Assembly (NCBI GenBank): GCA_958450325.1
Contig: OY288257.1
Coordinates: 32,816,771-32,880,770 of the forward strand
Direction of reading: 5' to 3'
DNA length: 64,000 nucleotides
DNA from: Agrostemma githago
Taxonomy: Eukaryota; Streptophyta; Magnoliopsida; Caryophyllales; Caryophyllaceae
Below are positions 29,734-42,700 of this stretch, piece by piece. The position numbers and the translations under genes were made by a program. Position 1 is the stretch's first letter. Each line of letters begins with the position of its first letter. The notes under the pieces are model-generated. The model made no database searches and was not told where the DNA came from. It saw only the letters and a list, made by a program, of their open reading frames with translations.

Positions 29734-30024
29734 TCATGTCCATTCTCGTGGTAAATCTCCATTATATTCTCCTACTTTACCATCTTCCCTCTTGTGATTA
29801 TTGTGAGTCGTACTAGGAATCTCGAAATGGTTAATTTCTTCTGTAATCCTTGAGAGCTCTGTTTGACTCTCAATTTCGCCTTCCCCTCTGATTCCCTCAA
29901 ACTCTGCTACTCTGGTTGTCATCAATTCCTTCCACCTCTTTATCGAGTTTGAATCCTTTTGTTTTGATTTTTCATTTACCCTTGCCTCTATTTATTCATT
30001 ATCCTTTTTCACCAAATTTCCCAT
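29734..30024 (-). pseudogene. Hydrophilic ORF remnant, antisense in the LTR element
   Basis: From an ATG near 30024 the minus strand reads MGNLVKKDNE, a stop, then IEARVNEKSKQKD, KRWKELMTTRVAEFEG and EIESQTELSRITEEINHFE until TGA at 29734. The charged, helix-prone composition resembles the N-terminus of a plant retroelement gag, but I cannot name a family. It is antisense to the element as oriented by its primer site, so it may be a nested fragment. Confidence 0.3.
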
Positions 30025-30787
30025 TTTGTAACAAGTTTGACTAATTTAAATATTTGAGTCATCGTGAAGTTTATCATTTCTTTTAGTTATAAATTTAAGA
30101 ACGTTATAATTCATTTTTGTTCTTGGTTCATATTCACATTTAGTTCTGTTTTAAAATGCTTAAATAATTTATTTTAAAGTATTTCGAATTGTTTCGAATT
30201 TTGATTTTCAAGCGCTCGAAATTTTATGAAAACCTACATAATTGCAAATATTTTGATTTCTATAAGATTATTATGTCAAAGATTTTAACATTTTCGGAAT
30301 AATTTTGCATGTTCAAGTTTTTGTTTTATTGTCGGGGGACTTTTGAATTCGTTATTAAAAAAACGTCTGACGACTGGTTCGATTTTTAGTAACTACAAAA
30401 TTTGATTTCAAAAAAAAAGTTGTTGACTTAAAACCAAATATTGTCGAATTTTTTAATCAAAACGCTTTGCCATTGTTTTGAAAATGCTTGGGTACTCCCT
30501 TTCCGATCCCTCGAATTTGTTTCCAAATATTTATCGCCGTTACTTTATCAAATAACTTTAACTTATGATATTGGTAATTTAAAAGATTTTGAACTTCGGG
30601 TAGCTTAGCCCAACTTATTTTTAAATAAATATTTGCATTCGATTTCATATCATGTTCGAAGTTCTAAATTTCTTCTAAATCGAGATTTTGATGCCAGCTA
30701 AACATTCACATTTTGTTCGAGAAAAGTGACTTCGTTATCTATTATATCTTTGAGATCCTGTAAGTTTCGGGGACGAAACTTTTTTTT
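30025..30787. other. AT-rich internal sequence, no convincing gene
   Basis: A 63-codon minus-strand frame (30457-30648, WAKLPEVQNLLNYQYHK) is the only notable ORF. No family is recognised. Confidence 0.4.
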
Positions 30788-30798
30788 AGTGGAGAAGG
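30788..30798 (+). other. Polypurine tract
   Basis: AGTGGAGAAGG lies directly before TATAACAATCC, in the place expected for the plus-strand primer of reverse transcription. The usual TG start of the LTR appears as TA. Confidence 0.55.
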
Positions 30799-30799
30799 T

Positions 30800-31656
30800 T
30801 ATAACAATCCTGATTTTTATAAATTAAATTTTATTCTTATTTCATTCTATTTAAAATTTAACTCGTAATTCTCGAAATTTTTGTGAAACGAATATATGTT
30901 TCAATCGATTTAAACTCCTAAAATTTTAATTGTCTCAAAATGTCTTTTTATATATTCAAAATATAGAGTAGTTTTTAATCTTGTTTCGATCTATCTATTT
31001 GTTTTAGCCTTAACGGAATTTTGTTTCGCCGATTTGATTTCTAAATTCTTTTAATTAAGCCTGGTCTTCTATTTTTCCACTCGAAATCGTTTTAATAAGT
31101 TTCATCAAAACATTTATTATTTTTCCCCGAGAAATCAATTTAATTAATTTTCGTCGTACATTCGTTATTTTTCTCAAGAAACATTATTTTAACCGTAAAC
31201 GTTTGTTTTACTCTTGAGATACATTTTATTTGTCCACCTGAACTAATTAATAATTTTTTCTAAGCTCCGTTTATGTATCAAAAAATTTAATTTTCCCTCG
31301 AGAAACATTTGACTCGTTATATTTTTAGTTCGTAACCCCTTAATTGTTCAAACTCGTGTTTCATTTTTGTTGTTTTAACCTAAATGCCACCTCCCTCTTC
31401 TCCTTCTTTCTTCAGCCTTAAACAATCTACCGCATCCTCTCTTCTTCTCTTCGTCATCCTTCGACTACCACCATGACCGTCCTCCTTTGTTTCACTTCAT
31501 CTGCATCTGAAACACAAGGCCGCCCATACTTTGTTCGTTCTACCGCTATCGTCATCTCCTATACTCCAGTGAGCAACTCGGTAACCCTGCGTCATGCCTC
31601 CCCAGTCTTCGTTGCTCTGCTTCGAACGACGACTCTATTTTTCTTTTCTTTTTTTT
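30800..31656 (+). mobile_element. 5' part of the right LTR, founder of the satellite
   Basis: Starts TATAACAATCCTGA after the polypurine tract. From 30833 it is the LTR-derived portion of monomer 1. The first 33 bases (30800-30832) occur only here, not in later monomers. The far end meets the T-tract of the LINE fragment. Confidence 0.65.
31637..31656 (-). other. Poly(A) tail of the LINE fragment (as poly-T)
   Basis: ATTTTTCTTTTCTTTTTTTT precedes GGTGAAAATGTGAG. Read on the minus strand it is an interrupted A-tail at the LINE 3' end, setting the insertion point in the LTR. It is repeated in every unit with T-run length variation. Confidence 0.75.
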
Positions 31657-32241
31657 GGTGAAAATGTGAGTAGTATTATATCATTCACAATCAATTTACA
31701 AGAGGGAGGGGAATGCAGAGGATAAAATCTCAAAAATACTCAAAAAAAAAGGATAAAAAACAACTTACAAGAGTAGTCACAAAGACTCCAACTAAATAAG
31801 CTTATTTAAACAGTTAGCATCATGGATGCTCTTCACAGTTCTAAGCATCTCTCTGGCCTTTAATCTGATGATCTCTTGGATGCTTTTAGTCGTTACTCCT
31901 GGTCGTGGAACAGCCCCATCCATTCTAGCATTGTTTCTAACCATCCAGATGGTGTGAATGGAACCAGTGATGGTCATGGCTTGAATTTTCCCTTCCGTAG
32001 TACCCTTCTAGCAGTCTTTAAACTCCTGCAGCAGGGGGAGCTTACTGCCAATCCAATCTTCAATGGTTTTCCTAACCCTGCAACTGAAAGAGCACAATTG
32101 GAACAGGTGTTCTGAATTTTCAGTGTCCATATCACAAATGCATCACTTATCCTCATTGCAGCAACCAATTCTATGGAGCTTTTCCTTCATATTCATTCCT
32201 CCATGGAGAAGAATCCATGTAATGAGTGAATGTCTAGGCAC
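31657..32241 (-). pseudogene. LINE 3' end, RT zinc-binding domain (unit 1), disrupted
   Basis: The 5'-truncated L1-type fragment in unit 1. Translation is interrupted at the DK*CICD position and continues as MTITGSIHTIWMVRNNARMD to NCLNKLI. The LINE 5' truncation point coincides with the monomer junction. Confidence 0.7.
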
Positions 32242-33652
32242 ATTCTTATTTTATTCTATTTACAATTTAACTCGTAATTCTCGAAATTTTTGTGAAACGA
32301 ATTTATGTTTCAATCGATTTAAACTCCTAAAATTCTAATTGTCTCAAAAAGTCTGTTTATATATTCTAAATATAGAGTAATTTTTAATCTTGCTTCGATC
32401 TATCTATTTGTTTTAGCCTTAACGGAATTTTGTTTCGCCGATTTGATTTCTAAATTCTTTTAATTAAGCCCGGTCTTCTATTTTTCCACTCGAAATCGTT
32501 TTAATAAGCTTCATCAAAACATTTATTATTTTTCCCCGAGAAATCAATTTAATTCATTTTCGTCGTACATTCGTTATTTTTCTCAAGAAACATTATTTTA
32601 ACCGTGAACGTTTGTTTTACTCTTGAGATACATTTTATTTGTCCACCCGAACTAATTAATAATTTTTTCTAAGCTCCGTTTATGTATCAAAAATTTTAAT
32701 TTTCCCTCGAGAAACATTTGACTCGTTATATTTGTAGTTCGTAACCCCTTAATTGTTCAAACTCGTGTTTCATTTTTGTTGTTTTAACCTAAATGCCACC
32801 TCCCTCTTCTCCTTCTTTCTTCAGCCTTAAACAATCTACCGCATCCTCTCTTCTTCTCTTCGTCATCCTTCGACTACCACCATGACCGTCCTCCTTTGTT
32901 TCACTTCATCTGCATCTGAAACACAAGGCCGCCCATACTTTGTTCGTTCTACCGCTATCGTCATCTCCTATACTCCAGTGAGCAACTCGGTAACCCTGCG
33001 TCATGCCTCCCCAGTCTTCGTTGCTCTGCTTCGAACGACGACTCTATTTTTCTTTTCTTTTTTTTTGGTGAAAATGTGAGTAGTATTATATCATTCACAA
33101 TCAATTTACAAGAGGGAGGGGAATGCAGAGGATAAAATCTCAAAAATACTCAAAAAAAAAAGGATAAAAAACAACTTACAAGAGTAGTCACAAAGACTCC
33201 AACTAAATAAGCTTATTTAAACAGTTAGCATCATGGATGCTCTTCACAGTTCTAAGCATCTCTCTGGCCTTTAATCTGATGATCTCTTGGATGCTTTTAG
33301 TCGTTACTCCTGGTCGTGGAACATCCCCATCCATTCTAGCATTGTTTCTAACCATCCAGATGGTGTGAATGGAACCAGTGATGGTCATGGCTTGAATTTT
33401 CCCTTCCGTAGTACCCTTCTAGCAGTCTTTAAACTCCTGCAGCAGGGGGAGCTTACTGCCAATCCAATCTTCAATGGTTTTCCTAACCCTGCAACTGAAA
33501 GAGCACAATTGGAACAGGTGTTCTGAATTTTCAGTGTCCATATCACAAATGCATCACTTATCCTCATTGCAGCAACCAATTCTATGGAGCTTTTCCTTCA
33601 TATTCATTCCTCCATGGAGAAGAATCCATGTAATGAGTGAATGTCTAGGCAC
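32242..33652 (+). repeat. Array unit 2
   Basis: 1411 bases; almost identical to unit 1, including the TGA in the LINE frame. Single differences such as AACATCCCC (Asp for Ala in DGDVPRP). Units 1 and 2 look like the most recent local duplication at this edge. Confidence 0.95.
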
Positions 33653-35061
33653 ATTCTTATTTTATTCTATTTACAATTTAACTCGTAATTCTCGAAATTT
33701 TTGTGAAACGAATTTATGTTTTAATCGATTTAAACTCCTAAAATTCTAATTGTCTCAAAAAGTCTGTTTATATATTCTAAATATAGAGTAATTTTTAATC
33801 TTGCTTCGATCTATCTATTTGTTTTAGCCTTAACGGAATTTTGTTTCGCCGATTTGATTTCTAAATTCTTTTAATTAAGCCCGGTCTTCTATTTTTCCAC
33901 TCGAAATCGTTTTAATAAGCTTCATCAAAACATTTATTATTTTTCCCCGAGAAATCAATTTAATTCATTTTCGTCGTACATTCGTTATTTTTCTCAAGAA
34001 ACATTATTTTAACCGTGAACGTTTGTTTTACTCTTGAGATACATTTTATTTGTCCACCCGAACTAATTAATAATTTTTTCTAAGCTCCGTTTATGTATCA
34101 AAAATTTTAATTTTCCCTCGAGAAACATTTGACTCCTTATATTTGTAGTTCGTAACCCCTTAATTGTTCAAACTCGTGTTTCATTTTTGTTGTTTTAACC
34201 TAACTGCCACCTCCCTCTTCTTCTTCTTTCTTCAGCCTTAAACAATCTACCACATCCTCTCTTCTTCTCTTCGTCATCCTTCGACCACCACCTTGACCGT
34301 CCTCCTTTGTTTCACTTCATCTGCATCTGAAACACAAGGCCGCCCATACTTTGTTCGTTCTACCGCTATCGTCGTCTCCTATACTCCAGTGAGCAACTCG
34401 GCAACCCTGCGTCATGCCTCCCCATTCTTCGTTGCTCTGGTTCGAACGACGACTCTTTTTTTCTTTTCTTTTTTTTTGGTGAAAATGTGAGTAGTATTAT
34501 ATCATTCACAATCAATTTACAAGAGGGAGGGGAATGCAGAGGATAAAACCTCGAAAATACTCCAAAAAAAGGATAAAAAAAAACTTACAAGAGTAGTCAC
34601 AAAGACTCCAACTAAATAAGCTTATTTAAACAGTGAGCATCATGGATGCTCTTCACAGTTCTAAGCATCTCTCTGGCCTTTAAGCTGATGATCTCTTGGA
34701 TCTTTTTAGTCGTTACTCCTGGTCGTGGAACAGCCCCATCCATTCTAGCATTGTTTCTAACCATCCAGAAGGTGTGAATGGAAGCAGTGATGGTCATGGC
34801 TTGAATTTTCCCTTCCGTAGTACCCTTCTGGCAGTCTTTAAACTCCTGCAGCAGGGGGAGCTTACTGCCAATCCAATCTTCAATGTTTTTCCTAACCCTA
34901 CAACTGAAAGAGCACAATTGGAACAGGTCTTCTGAGTTTTCAGTGTCCATATCACAAATGCAGCACTTATCCGCATTGCAGTAACCAATTCTATGGAGCT
35001 TTTCCTTCATATTCAGTCCTCCATGGAGAAGAATCCATGTAATGAGTGAATGTTTAGGCAC
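33653..35061 (+). repeat. Array unit 3
   Basis: 1409 bases; intermediate between units 1-2 and the inner units (ACCTTGACC for ACCATGACC, GCATTGCAGTAACC in the LINE part). Its LINE frame is intact. Confidence 0.95.
34612..35061 (-). pseudogene. LINE reverse-transcriptase zinc-binding domain (zf-RVT), open frame in unit 3
   Basis: 149 codons open from the monomer junction to TAA. MPKHSLITWILLHGGLNMKE matches the PKxSFIxWLxxxxxLxTKD start of the zinc-binding domain that follows RT in plant L1-type LINEs. The cysteines in CCICDMDTENSEDLFQLCSF fit its CxxC...E(H)LFxxC pattern, with Asp in place of the usual His. The rest (IEDWIGSKLPLLQEFKDC, TFWMVRNNARMDG, KAREMLRTVKSIHD) fits the C-terminal extension. 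The RT and endonuclease domains are absent because of 5' truncation, so the fragment cannot act alone; only the 3' end was carried into the satellite. Confidence 0.8.
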
Positions 35062-35705
35062 ATTCTTATTTTTATCTATTTACAATTTAACTCGTAATTC
35101 TCGAAATTTTTGTGAAACGAATTTATGTTTCAATCGATTTAAACTCCTAAAATTCTAATTGTCTCAAGAAGTCTTTTTATATATTCAAAATATAGAGTAA
35201 CTTTTAATCTTGCTTCGATCTATCTATTTGTTTTAGCCTTAACGGAATTTTATTTCGCCGATTTGATTTCTAAATTCTTTTAATTAAGCCCGGTCTTCTA
35301 TTTTTCCACTCGAAATCGTTTTAAAAAGCTTCATCAAAACATTTATTATTTTTCCCGAGAAATCAATTTAATTCATTTTCGTCGTACATTCGTTATTTTT
35401 CTCAAGAAACATTATTTTAACCGTAAACGATTGTTTTACCCTTGAGATACATTTTATTTGTCCACCCGAACTAATTAATAATTTTTTCTAAGCTCCGTTT
35501 ATGTATCAAAAATTTTAATTTTCCCTCGAGAAACATTTGACTCGTTATATTTGTAGTTCGTAACCCCTTAATTGTTCAAACTCGTGTTTTATTTTTGTTG
35601 TTTTAACCTAACTGCCACCTCCCTCTTCTTCTTCTTTCTTCAGCCTTAAACAATCTACCGCATCCTCTCTTCTTCTCTTCGTCATCCTTCGACCACCACC
35701 ATGAC
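35062..35705 (+). repeat. Array unit 4, left part
   Basis: 644 bases of the LTR-derived part, up to CACCACCATGAC, where the Tekay-like element begins. Confidence 0.95.
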
Positions 35706-38700
35706 TGTAACACCCGTGCTTTTGACCATTTTAGTTATTTATAATAACGATTAATATTAATAAATCGAGTCTCGACAAAATATTTTATATATTAATATTC
35801 AATTCTTTTGTCTTTGGAACCTTTCTATTTCACTTCATTGTTTGCAAAACTGAAATTTCTATCGTTATCGAAATTCTGCGCGATCTCGTAAAACGGTTCC
35901 TATTTTCTCATATGGACTCCGATTGAGGCGTTTCAAAAGCCTAACTTTATTAATTTTACAAGATCTACACAATGGTGATATTCAAATTACAATTCATAAG
36001 TTCATCATAAAAATATTGTACTGGACAGCTCCTTTACTACGAAAATCGTCACCCGACGAATCGTTTCTCGACATTCGATTTCCGTACTTCTTTCCTAACC
36101 ATGGTGTGACCAAATAAACTCAAAAACATCACCCTAAGGCATGCCATACCGTCACTTTGAAGTCCAAGCCTCAAAATATGTCTTTCTAATCAAAAACACC
36201 AAATAGGGTATGTACCTCTTAAAGTATGCTTAGCTACTTTTGGTAATTGTCAAGTTCTTGTCCACCCTTTGCTCCCCCATCTAATGCACGACTTGTGTGC
36301 TTATAACCAGCCATTTTCTCTTCATTTACTCATCCATTCACTCACTTAAACACTCCTTCAAAGATCCATCTAAAAACCAAAGAAAAACCATACAAGTTCT
36401 TTTAAGTTCTAAGGTGTTTACACCACCATATCTCAAGAGCACATACTCTTTCTTTTCCTTACCTTATACTCTTTATTTTTAAGTCTTATTCCTATTATAT
36501 TTACTAACTTACTTTGTTTTGTGTGTCCTTCTAACTTATTCATGAAGAGGAGCAAGAGGAAGGGGGCTTCGATCTTAGTATATTTGATTTCATAGTTGAT
36601 CCGGAGAATTGTTAATAGGTAACCTAACTTTTCATCGCCCTCAAATCTCGAGGTATAGTGTTCAGACTCTAACTAACATATAACATCATGTTTAGGACTA
36701 AATCATTAGATCACCAAGTTTAAAGTTAACTATTTGTTTATTTATCACTTAACAATACATGCTGTAAAATGGATTCTGTGATGTGTGATATATGTTCACG
36801 ATTTTTCTGTGTAAATTATGTTTCGAACTAGCCTTAGATTCCTTCATGAAAGTTGTATATCTGAATTTCTAGAATATGATAAAAATATGAAAAGTAAGTT
36901 TTTATGAAAATATATATTTAGTAATGATTCATTTCGTAAACTGGTACTGTATGATTTTATGTGCTGTCTGAGAAAATGATATGTTTTGTGATGTTAAACG
37001 CTTTATTTGGACTTCGAAAAATTATGTTATGTTCCTGATTATGCCTAAGATGTGTATGTCAAATTTAATATGAATCCATCATATATATTTTCATTTATAA
37101 AATTTGTACTAAAATTGGTCAGATCTGGAAAGAATATTTTATTTAAGAACATTTATAAAGTATTTTAATCTACATTTCTGGGTATAAGTTATTTACAAGT
37201 ATAGGTATCCAAAATAAAATTTTGGTTCACTTTAATGATGTTTAAGTATTTTAAATGATTTAAAAGAAAGTATTGAAAACCGTACTGTTTTCGTTTTAAT
37301 TTGTTAAAAATAATAAACCTTATTATTTTTGAAAAATGACTTTATATCTGGAAACCTAACTTATAAAAGTATGTTGAGTATGAAAATCGAAACTTAAAAA
37401 TAACATTTGAAAAATGATTCAATTAGTATCCTTAATAATATTATCGATTTCGTTATTACTTAAAGTTACTTTTGCAAAACTCTATGTTTTGAGAAATACG
37501 ATACCTAATAAGGTTTAAAATGATTTTTATAATTATTATTGACTTATTTGATGTTTGAAATATTTTACTAAGTATAAATAGGCTTTAAGAGATAAGTATA
37601 CTGGTACAAATACGAAACCGTATAAAAATACTAAATACGTACACTTGAACAATAAATGTACTAAATACTTGTGCCCAAAAAGTATAGAGTACTAAAAGAC
37701 GAATAACCCAAAAGTACTAAGTTAAACAATGCTTAAATGTGCAAAACAACACTTAAACTTTATAATAAGCACTTAAGAACTTATTAGTGACTAAGTCAAA
37801 ACTAAGAGTTGACTAGTCTATCTTGGTCAAACTTTGGCTTTCCAAGTCAACATAGACCAAGTAAAGATAAAGGAACCCATCTTAAATAATATACTTATAA
37901 ATAATTGAATCTTTAATCAAATCTCAACTAATGAACGCTTCAAATAATATATCTCAAATAAAATGTTCCAAATCTCTTACATCAGTATACTAAAACTATC
38001 AGTTAAGATAAATTTTACGACGATTGATATTGTTTGTTAATCTTAAAATCGACACACTCAAATTCCATAGGAACATCCGTACTTCTAGTCGGTGTGTTAC
38101 CTAAGCCGGTGATCAGACACGTTTTTCACGAACGATGTTATCGACACCAATCATGGTGAAAATGAACATGTGCCCTGGCAGTACCCTCTGAGTTGTCTTC
38201 ACCATTCCATGTTGTAATGACTTGTTCCGAGTCAATACACACCCTATAGACCGGTCATCCTTATGGAACCCAGTATTGTTTCATCCCTCTGGACATCAGA
38301 CATGTGCTCCACGATGACCGCTGAGCTCGATATTCCAGAGACTCTGTCTTTATAAGACACCCAAATTCATCCTACGTTTCGTGTTGGGTGCTATCTTGGT
38401 AAAGTTTAGAAGACGATGCGATAGAAGACAGCTTCGAAAGTAGACTACGACACTCGGAGTCACTGCTCATGGGAGGCCATGATGCATCCTGCCGGTGCGA
38501 GAAAATGCTAAGAAGTAAATGGGCAGCCAACTCTTTATGAGTTTGTCGGTAGAGTAGTAGTCGTCCAGTTGCCATTGAGGTGCTCGGTTGTGTAAAGGTT
38601 CTCTTTCCCGAGACCAAGAGTATGGATTGGGTGTGTGCGCATACATAGACAAGGGCACTGATCAGCTCTCACTCTCTATATCGGATATCTTTGGGGGCGG

Positions 38701-39777
38701 AATACCTTCCGACCTTTGCCTTAGCAGTGTATGGGACATGTTTGGTTTAGCGGGGCCTCTGAGTCCATGCACTTGCAGTCCTTCTTCTCCGTATGTCAGT
38801 CGACTAAACCGAGTCAATTTAGGTGTTCGATCCTATTGAGCACTATGGGTGAGATGTAAACCTCCTAGTATCGATATGATTGGCGGGATTGATGTTCCCA
38901 TCCGCATTTATGGTGAGATGCAAGCCTTAAGTGTGCATGAGACATTAGTAGTCACGTCCCGTGCATTATGTGAAAGGAAACCATTGTTTTTAAAAGTAAA
39001 TGACTACAGTTTTCTAAATCACATGTGCTATTATGCTTTGTTACTGTTCTATACTCTTATGACTAATGATGTGATTGAAATGCTTGATAATGGGAAGTGA
39101 TGTTTTGTTATATGTCTAGCTTGAATATTGATTAAGATTTATATTACGTTCCATACGATTTGTATTATGTATGTCTTACTCTATTTTCACATGACACTTC
39201 TATGAATCCATGATCTATGCTTTACTGTATTATTCACATGATACTCATAAGATGTATGTATTACTTTATTCTATATAACCTACATGTCTTATATATTTAA
39301 ATTGATTCGCATGTTAATTGAAATCACTTCATGTGTATCTCACATTGTATACATGTCGATTTGTAATGTGACATGTCTGCTTATATGTTAATTAGATAAC
39401 CTAAACGTTGTACTACATTGATTATTCGGGGCCGTGTTAGAAGGACGGTTAGGTTACTCCCACTAAGTGGGACATGTATATTTAAATATGCATTCAGGTT
39501 GACGAACCCTCAAGACTAGACATGGTGGCATGCGTGAGTGCAAGAGATACAGTGTGGCAGATGAGAGTGTCAAACTATAAATCTTGTAACACAAATTTTG
39601 TCAGACTATTGTATTTAGAAATTTGTATTCGGGTTTCAGTTGTTGTATTTTAACGAACGGTTCATTTATCGGTAAAAGACTCACTTGAGTCGATGGTTTT
39701 AAATTTTTATCCCTTTTTACGACTTAATTATTTTCCGCCTTGTTAATTAATGTCATTAGAAGAACCGGGTTGTTACA
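35706..39777 (+). repeat. 5' LTR, 4072 bp
   Basis: Starts TGTAACACCCGTGC and ends GGGTTGTTACA, with short inverted ends TGTAAC/GTTACA. The interior has low-quality frames at 38372-39100 only, which I do not regard as genes. Confidence 0.85.
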
Positions 39778-39779
39778 GT

Positions 39780-39791
39780 TGGTATCAGAGC
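39780..39791 (+). other. Primer binding site (tRNA-iMet)
   Basis: TGGTATCAGAGC, a perfect plant initiator-tRNA-Met primer site, two bases after the LTR. Confidence 0.9.
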
Positions 39792-42700
39792 GACCTTGAG
39801 ACCGTGTGTAACTATGTGCGATGCATATTTACATCACCTATCGAGGGAACGCGCTTGGAGCTCATGACACGTGTCTAGAGTGTCTAAAGTGTCTAAAACA
39901 TGTAGAACATTTAAGATCACTAAATGAGAGATTCACTAGCATAACCCTAGGATCAAATAATATACTGGGTAGAATATATAAATGGGTAGAACTACTAAGG
40001 ATTACCCGTACCGTCCGATTTAGGTTTTGGCCCCTCGCTTGTTTTCATGTGCTATCTGAATAGTTGTATGTACATTGATTATCTAACCTTAGCTAATTGG
40101 CTAGTTTTAATTTACTTGTGATCAACGCGATGACCAAGATAAAGCACTTGCAACCATCGAGAGCTCAAGACTGGTAGAACACCATTGCAAGCACAAATGG
40201 ACGCATCTTCCAAATCAACTATAGTTTCAAAATCAAGTTGGATCATGTTGAAGAATCGAGTGAAGTTATGCAGACGAGATGTAATATACAAGAAGATAAA
40301 GTGCAGACGTAAGATAGTAGTCCTCGAGTCTTATTTAGGTGTCGACTTAGACTTGACCGAGACTCTACTTACCTATATAGCTCATACATCGGAGATCATT
40401 TGTTAGCCTAAATTATAGTCATGGAAATGAACCCTTCTTGCCCATATTCATTTCACAGTAACACCTTACACCACATCTAATTCATTTTTCTAGCTTATCC
40501 TTATTTTTTACCTTTGCCCCCACTTTCTTCATCTAACCAAGCAACGATTTGAGTTCAATTCCGAACTATCTTCAATCCTTCCGTCGAAATTCTTAAACAT
40601 CACATATGAAACTTTCCTTCATGTCTAACATCCATACCTTCATAAATCGATGAACACCTTTTACTTTTTCATTATTATTAATTTTTTTGGTTAAATTGTT
40701 CACCAATCAGATCCAACATTTGAACCTATATCAGGATGCATAGACAAAAGTCATTTAAAGCCTAACACTTGAACTATCCTTGAACAAACTTCTAATCTTT
40801 TCTAAAGGAGTTTTAACCTCAACTGATCCCTTCTCTTTTGTTTCTAAACTCATTTCGATCCCTTCGTGAACTAGTTCTTAGGTCTGACTACTCATCCTGA
40901 GTCAGGCAAGAAGTCTTTCGCTCATTTCACCTTCGTATTTTATTGCTCACCTAAACTTAGTCTGAAATATTCCTATCTGATGGAACCTTTCATATTTACC
41001 GTTCTATCTTATTTCCTTCTCATTTCTTCAGCTTGCTTCTTATTCTTTTAGACTACTATCAAACTGCATGTATGCTAACATCATACATATTCATCGTCTT
41101 TTATCTCTACCTTGTTACTATTTCCTCTTTCCAAGTTTGTCATAATCGTTGACTATGAAGATAAACTTCAATACTCTCAGTTATTATTCTCATCAGCCCA
41201 ATTCAAAATTCTTAAATATTTATTCTTTCAACCCATTTTCTAAGTACATTTCTATGTCTTGAATGAGCCACTGTTAAAACTTATCAAAGCGCAGTGGAAG
41301 CACGATGAAGTGATGAACCCATAAACCACTCAGAATGGACATAGTTATACCAAGGATTCTCACAAGTATAATGTACTTGGAAGTATCCAATATCCTTCTA
41401 AACCAACCACACTAGGATCACCCAATCTTTACCCTTTTAGTCAACCTATAATTATTGGACCTAGGAACCTATTGATTTTTGGAATGACGAGAAGTTGGAA
41501 AAAGATGGGAACCAACTAATGTTTTTGAGTGTTGATCTTGGATTCAACGATTTTGAGAATTCTTAATTTTAACCAAAGATTGGGAGGTTTAGAGATCGTA
41601 ACTTGAGGATACTAAAGAATAACAGAAGATTGGAAGATTTAAGGTTGTAAGCTAAGGAATGATAAGAAAGAATGAAATTTATGGAAATCTAATTCACATA
41701 CATAGTGACTACTTGATGAGAAATTAAGTCATACAGATTTTTGTGGAATTTAGAACCCTTGTATTTTCAATGTTTTTGCGGGTTATGTTAGCCAACAGAC
41801 AAGTTTTGTAGATGAGTAACTATTACTAATAACAATAGAGTATTGACCTTTATGAAAAGATATCGGGGAAAGGAACTAGTAAAGAGTACTAAGGGATAGA
41901 ATTTAACAATGCATGTGGTAGTTATTTTGAAGACTAAGAGAATTTTATGAAAATTTTGAAGAATGAAACTTGTAATCCAATGATAAGATGCATAGTTCCG
42001 ACTGAACGAATTTATGGAACTCTTTGGTAAATCATGAATAGCTTTAGAATTGGTAAATCGAGGTTAATAGCCAATGATTGTATAAAGAACCTCATTATCT
42101 GAGGACTTATAACTTGGGTGGGGTAGACTTCCAATGAATTTGTTAATTATAAAATTTTAAATTCGAGGATATAGATGAAACCTCATAAAAATTATTGGGA
42201 TTGTTTAAATCAAAATTAGATGTAAGGTTGTGTAACCTTTAGAGAAAAATCCTTGATGAATGGAAACACCTATGGATCCTACCTTACTGGTTATCAGGAG
42301 TTAACTGGAAGAATTAAGTTAATCAGTATAATTGAGCAAATAAAGGATATTCTTATACTATTGGAGATGTATACCTACGCGAGATATACTCATATGAAAT
42401 ACTTGAGGAATATAAAGGTTAGAGAAACCAAACTTCTGAATATAAAGGTTAGAGAAACAACTGGAGGAAAAAAACACAATTTGAGGATTAACTAGAAAGG
42501 AATGTAGAATAACGAAGTTACTAAGAATAGAGACATGAGTGACCCAATCTAACATGGTTCTTGATTGATGATGTGTTGTTTCCATTATCAGTTAAATCAC
42601 TCCATATCAATTTTCGTTTGGAATACTTTCTAGCTACTCCTTAAACTAAGCCTTTCATGGATCAGTGATGTTCCCATTATGATCCTATACGTTCCTATTC

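Larger units (their letters stand above)
29142..30787 (+). mobile_element. Short internal region of the degenerate LTR element
   Basis: Only 1.65 kb, with no gag, protease, RT, RNase H or integrase motif. The plus strand shows a short frame after ATGAGTGGACAAGAC (29325). Near the 3' end TTTCGGGGACGAAAC resembles the TTCGAGGACGAAATT that closes the pol gene of many Ty3/gypsy elements. I infer an internally deleted or non-autonomous Ty3/gypsy element. Confidence 0.5.
30833..32241 (+). repeat. Array unit 1
   Basis: 1409 bases; the founder-proximal unit. Left edge TTATTCTTATTTCATTC instead of CACATTCTTATTTTATTC. The LINE part has GATAAGTGATGC on the minus strand, where later units have TGCTGC, so a zinc-ligand Cys codon is TGA. 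Confidence 0.95.

Noticed and set aside
31876..32115. 79- and 91-codon plus-strand frames repeated in each array unit
   Set aside because: Antisense or frame-shifted shadows of the LINE zinc-binding domain frame, as are the 64- and 65-codon minus-strand frames.
38372..39100. Several 63-83-codon frames inside the 5' LTR
   Set aside because: No domain, no conservation test possible in the truncated 3' LTR, and an LTR position is unlikely for a gene.
39780..39791. Possible tRNA gene at TGGTATCAGAGC
   Set aside because: Only the 12-base primer-binding site is present; no cloverleaf or A/B boxes.
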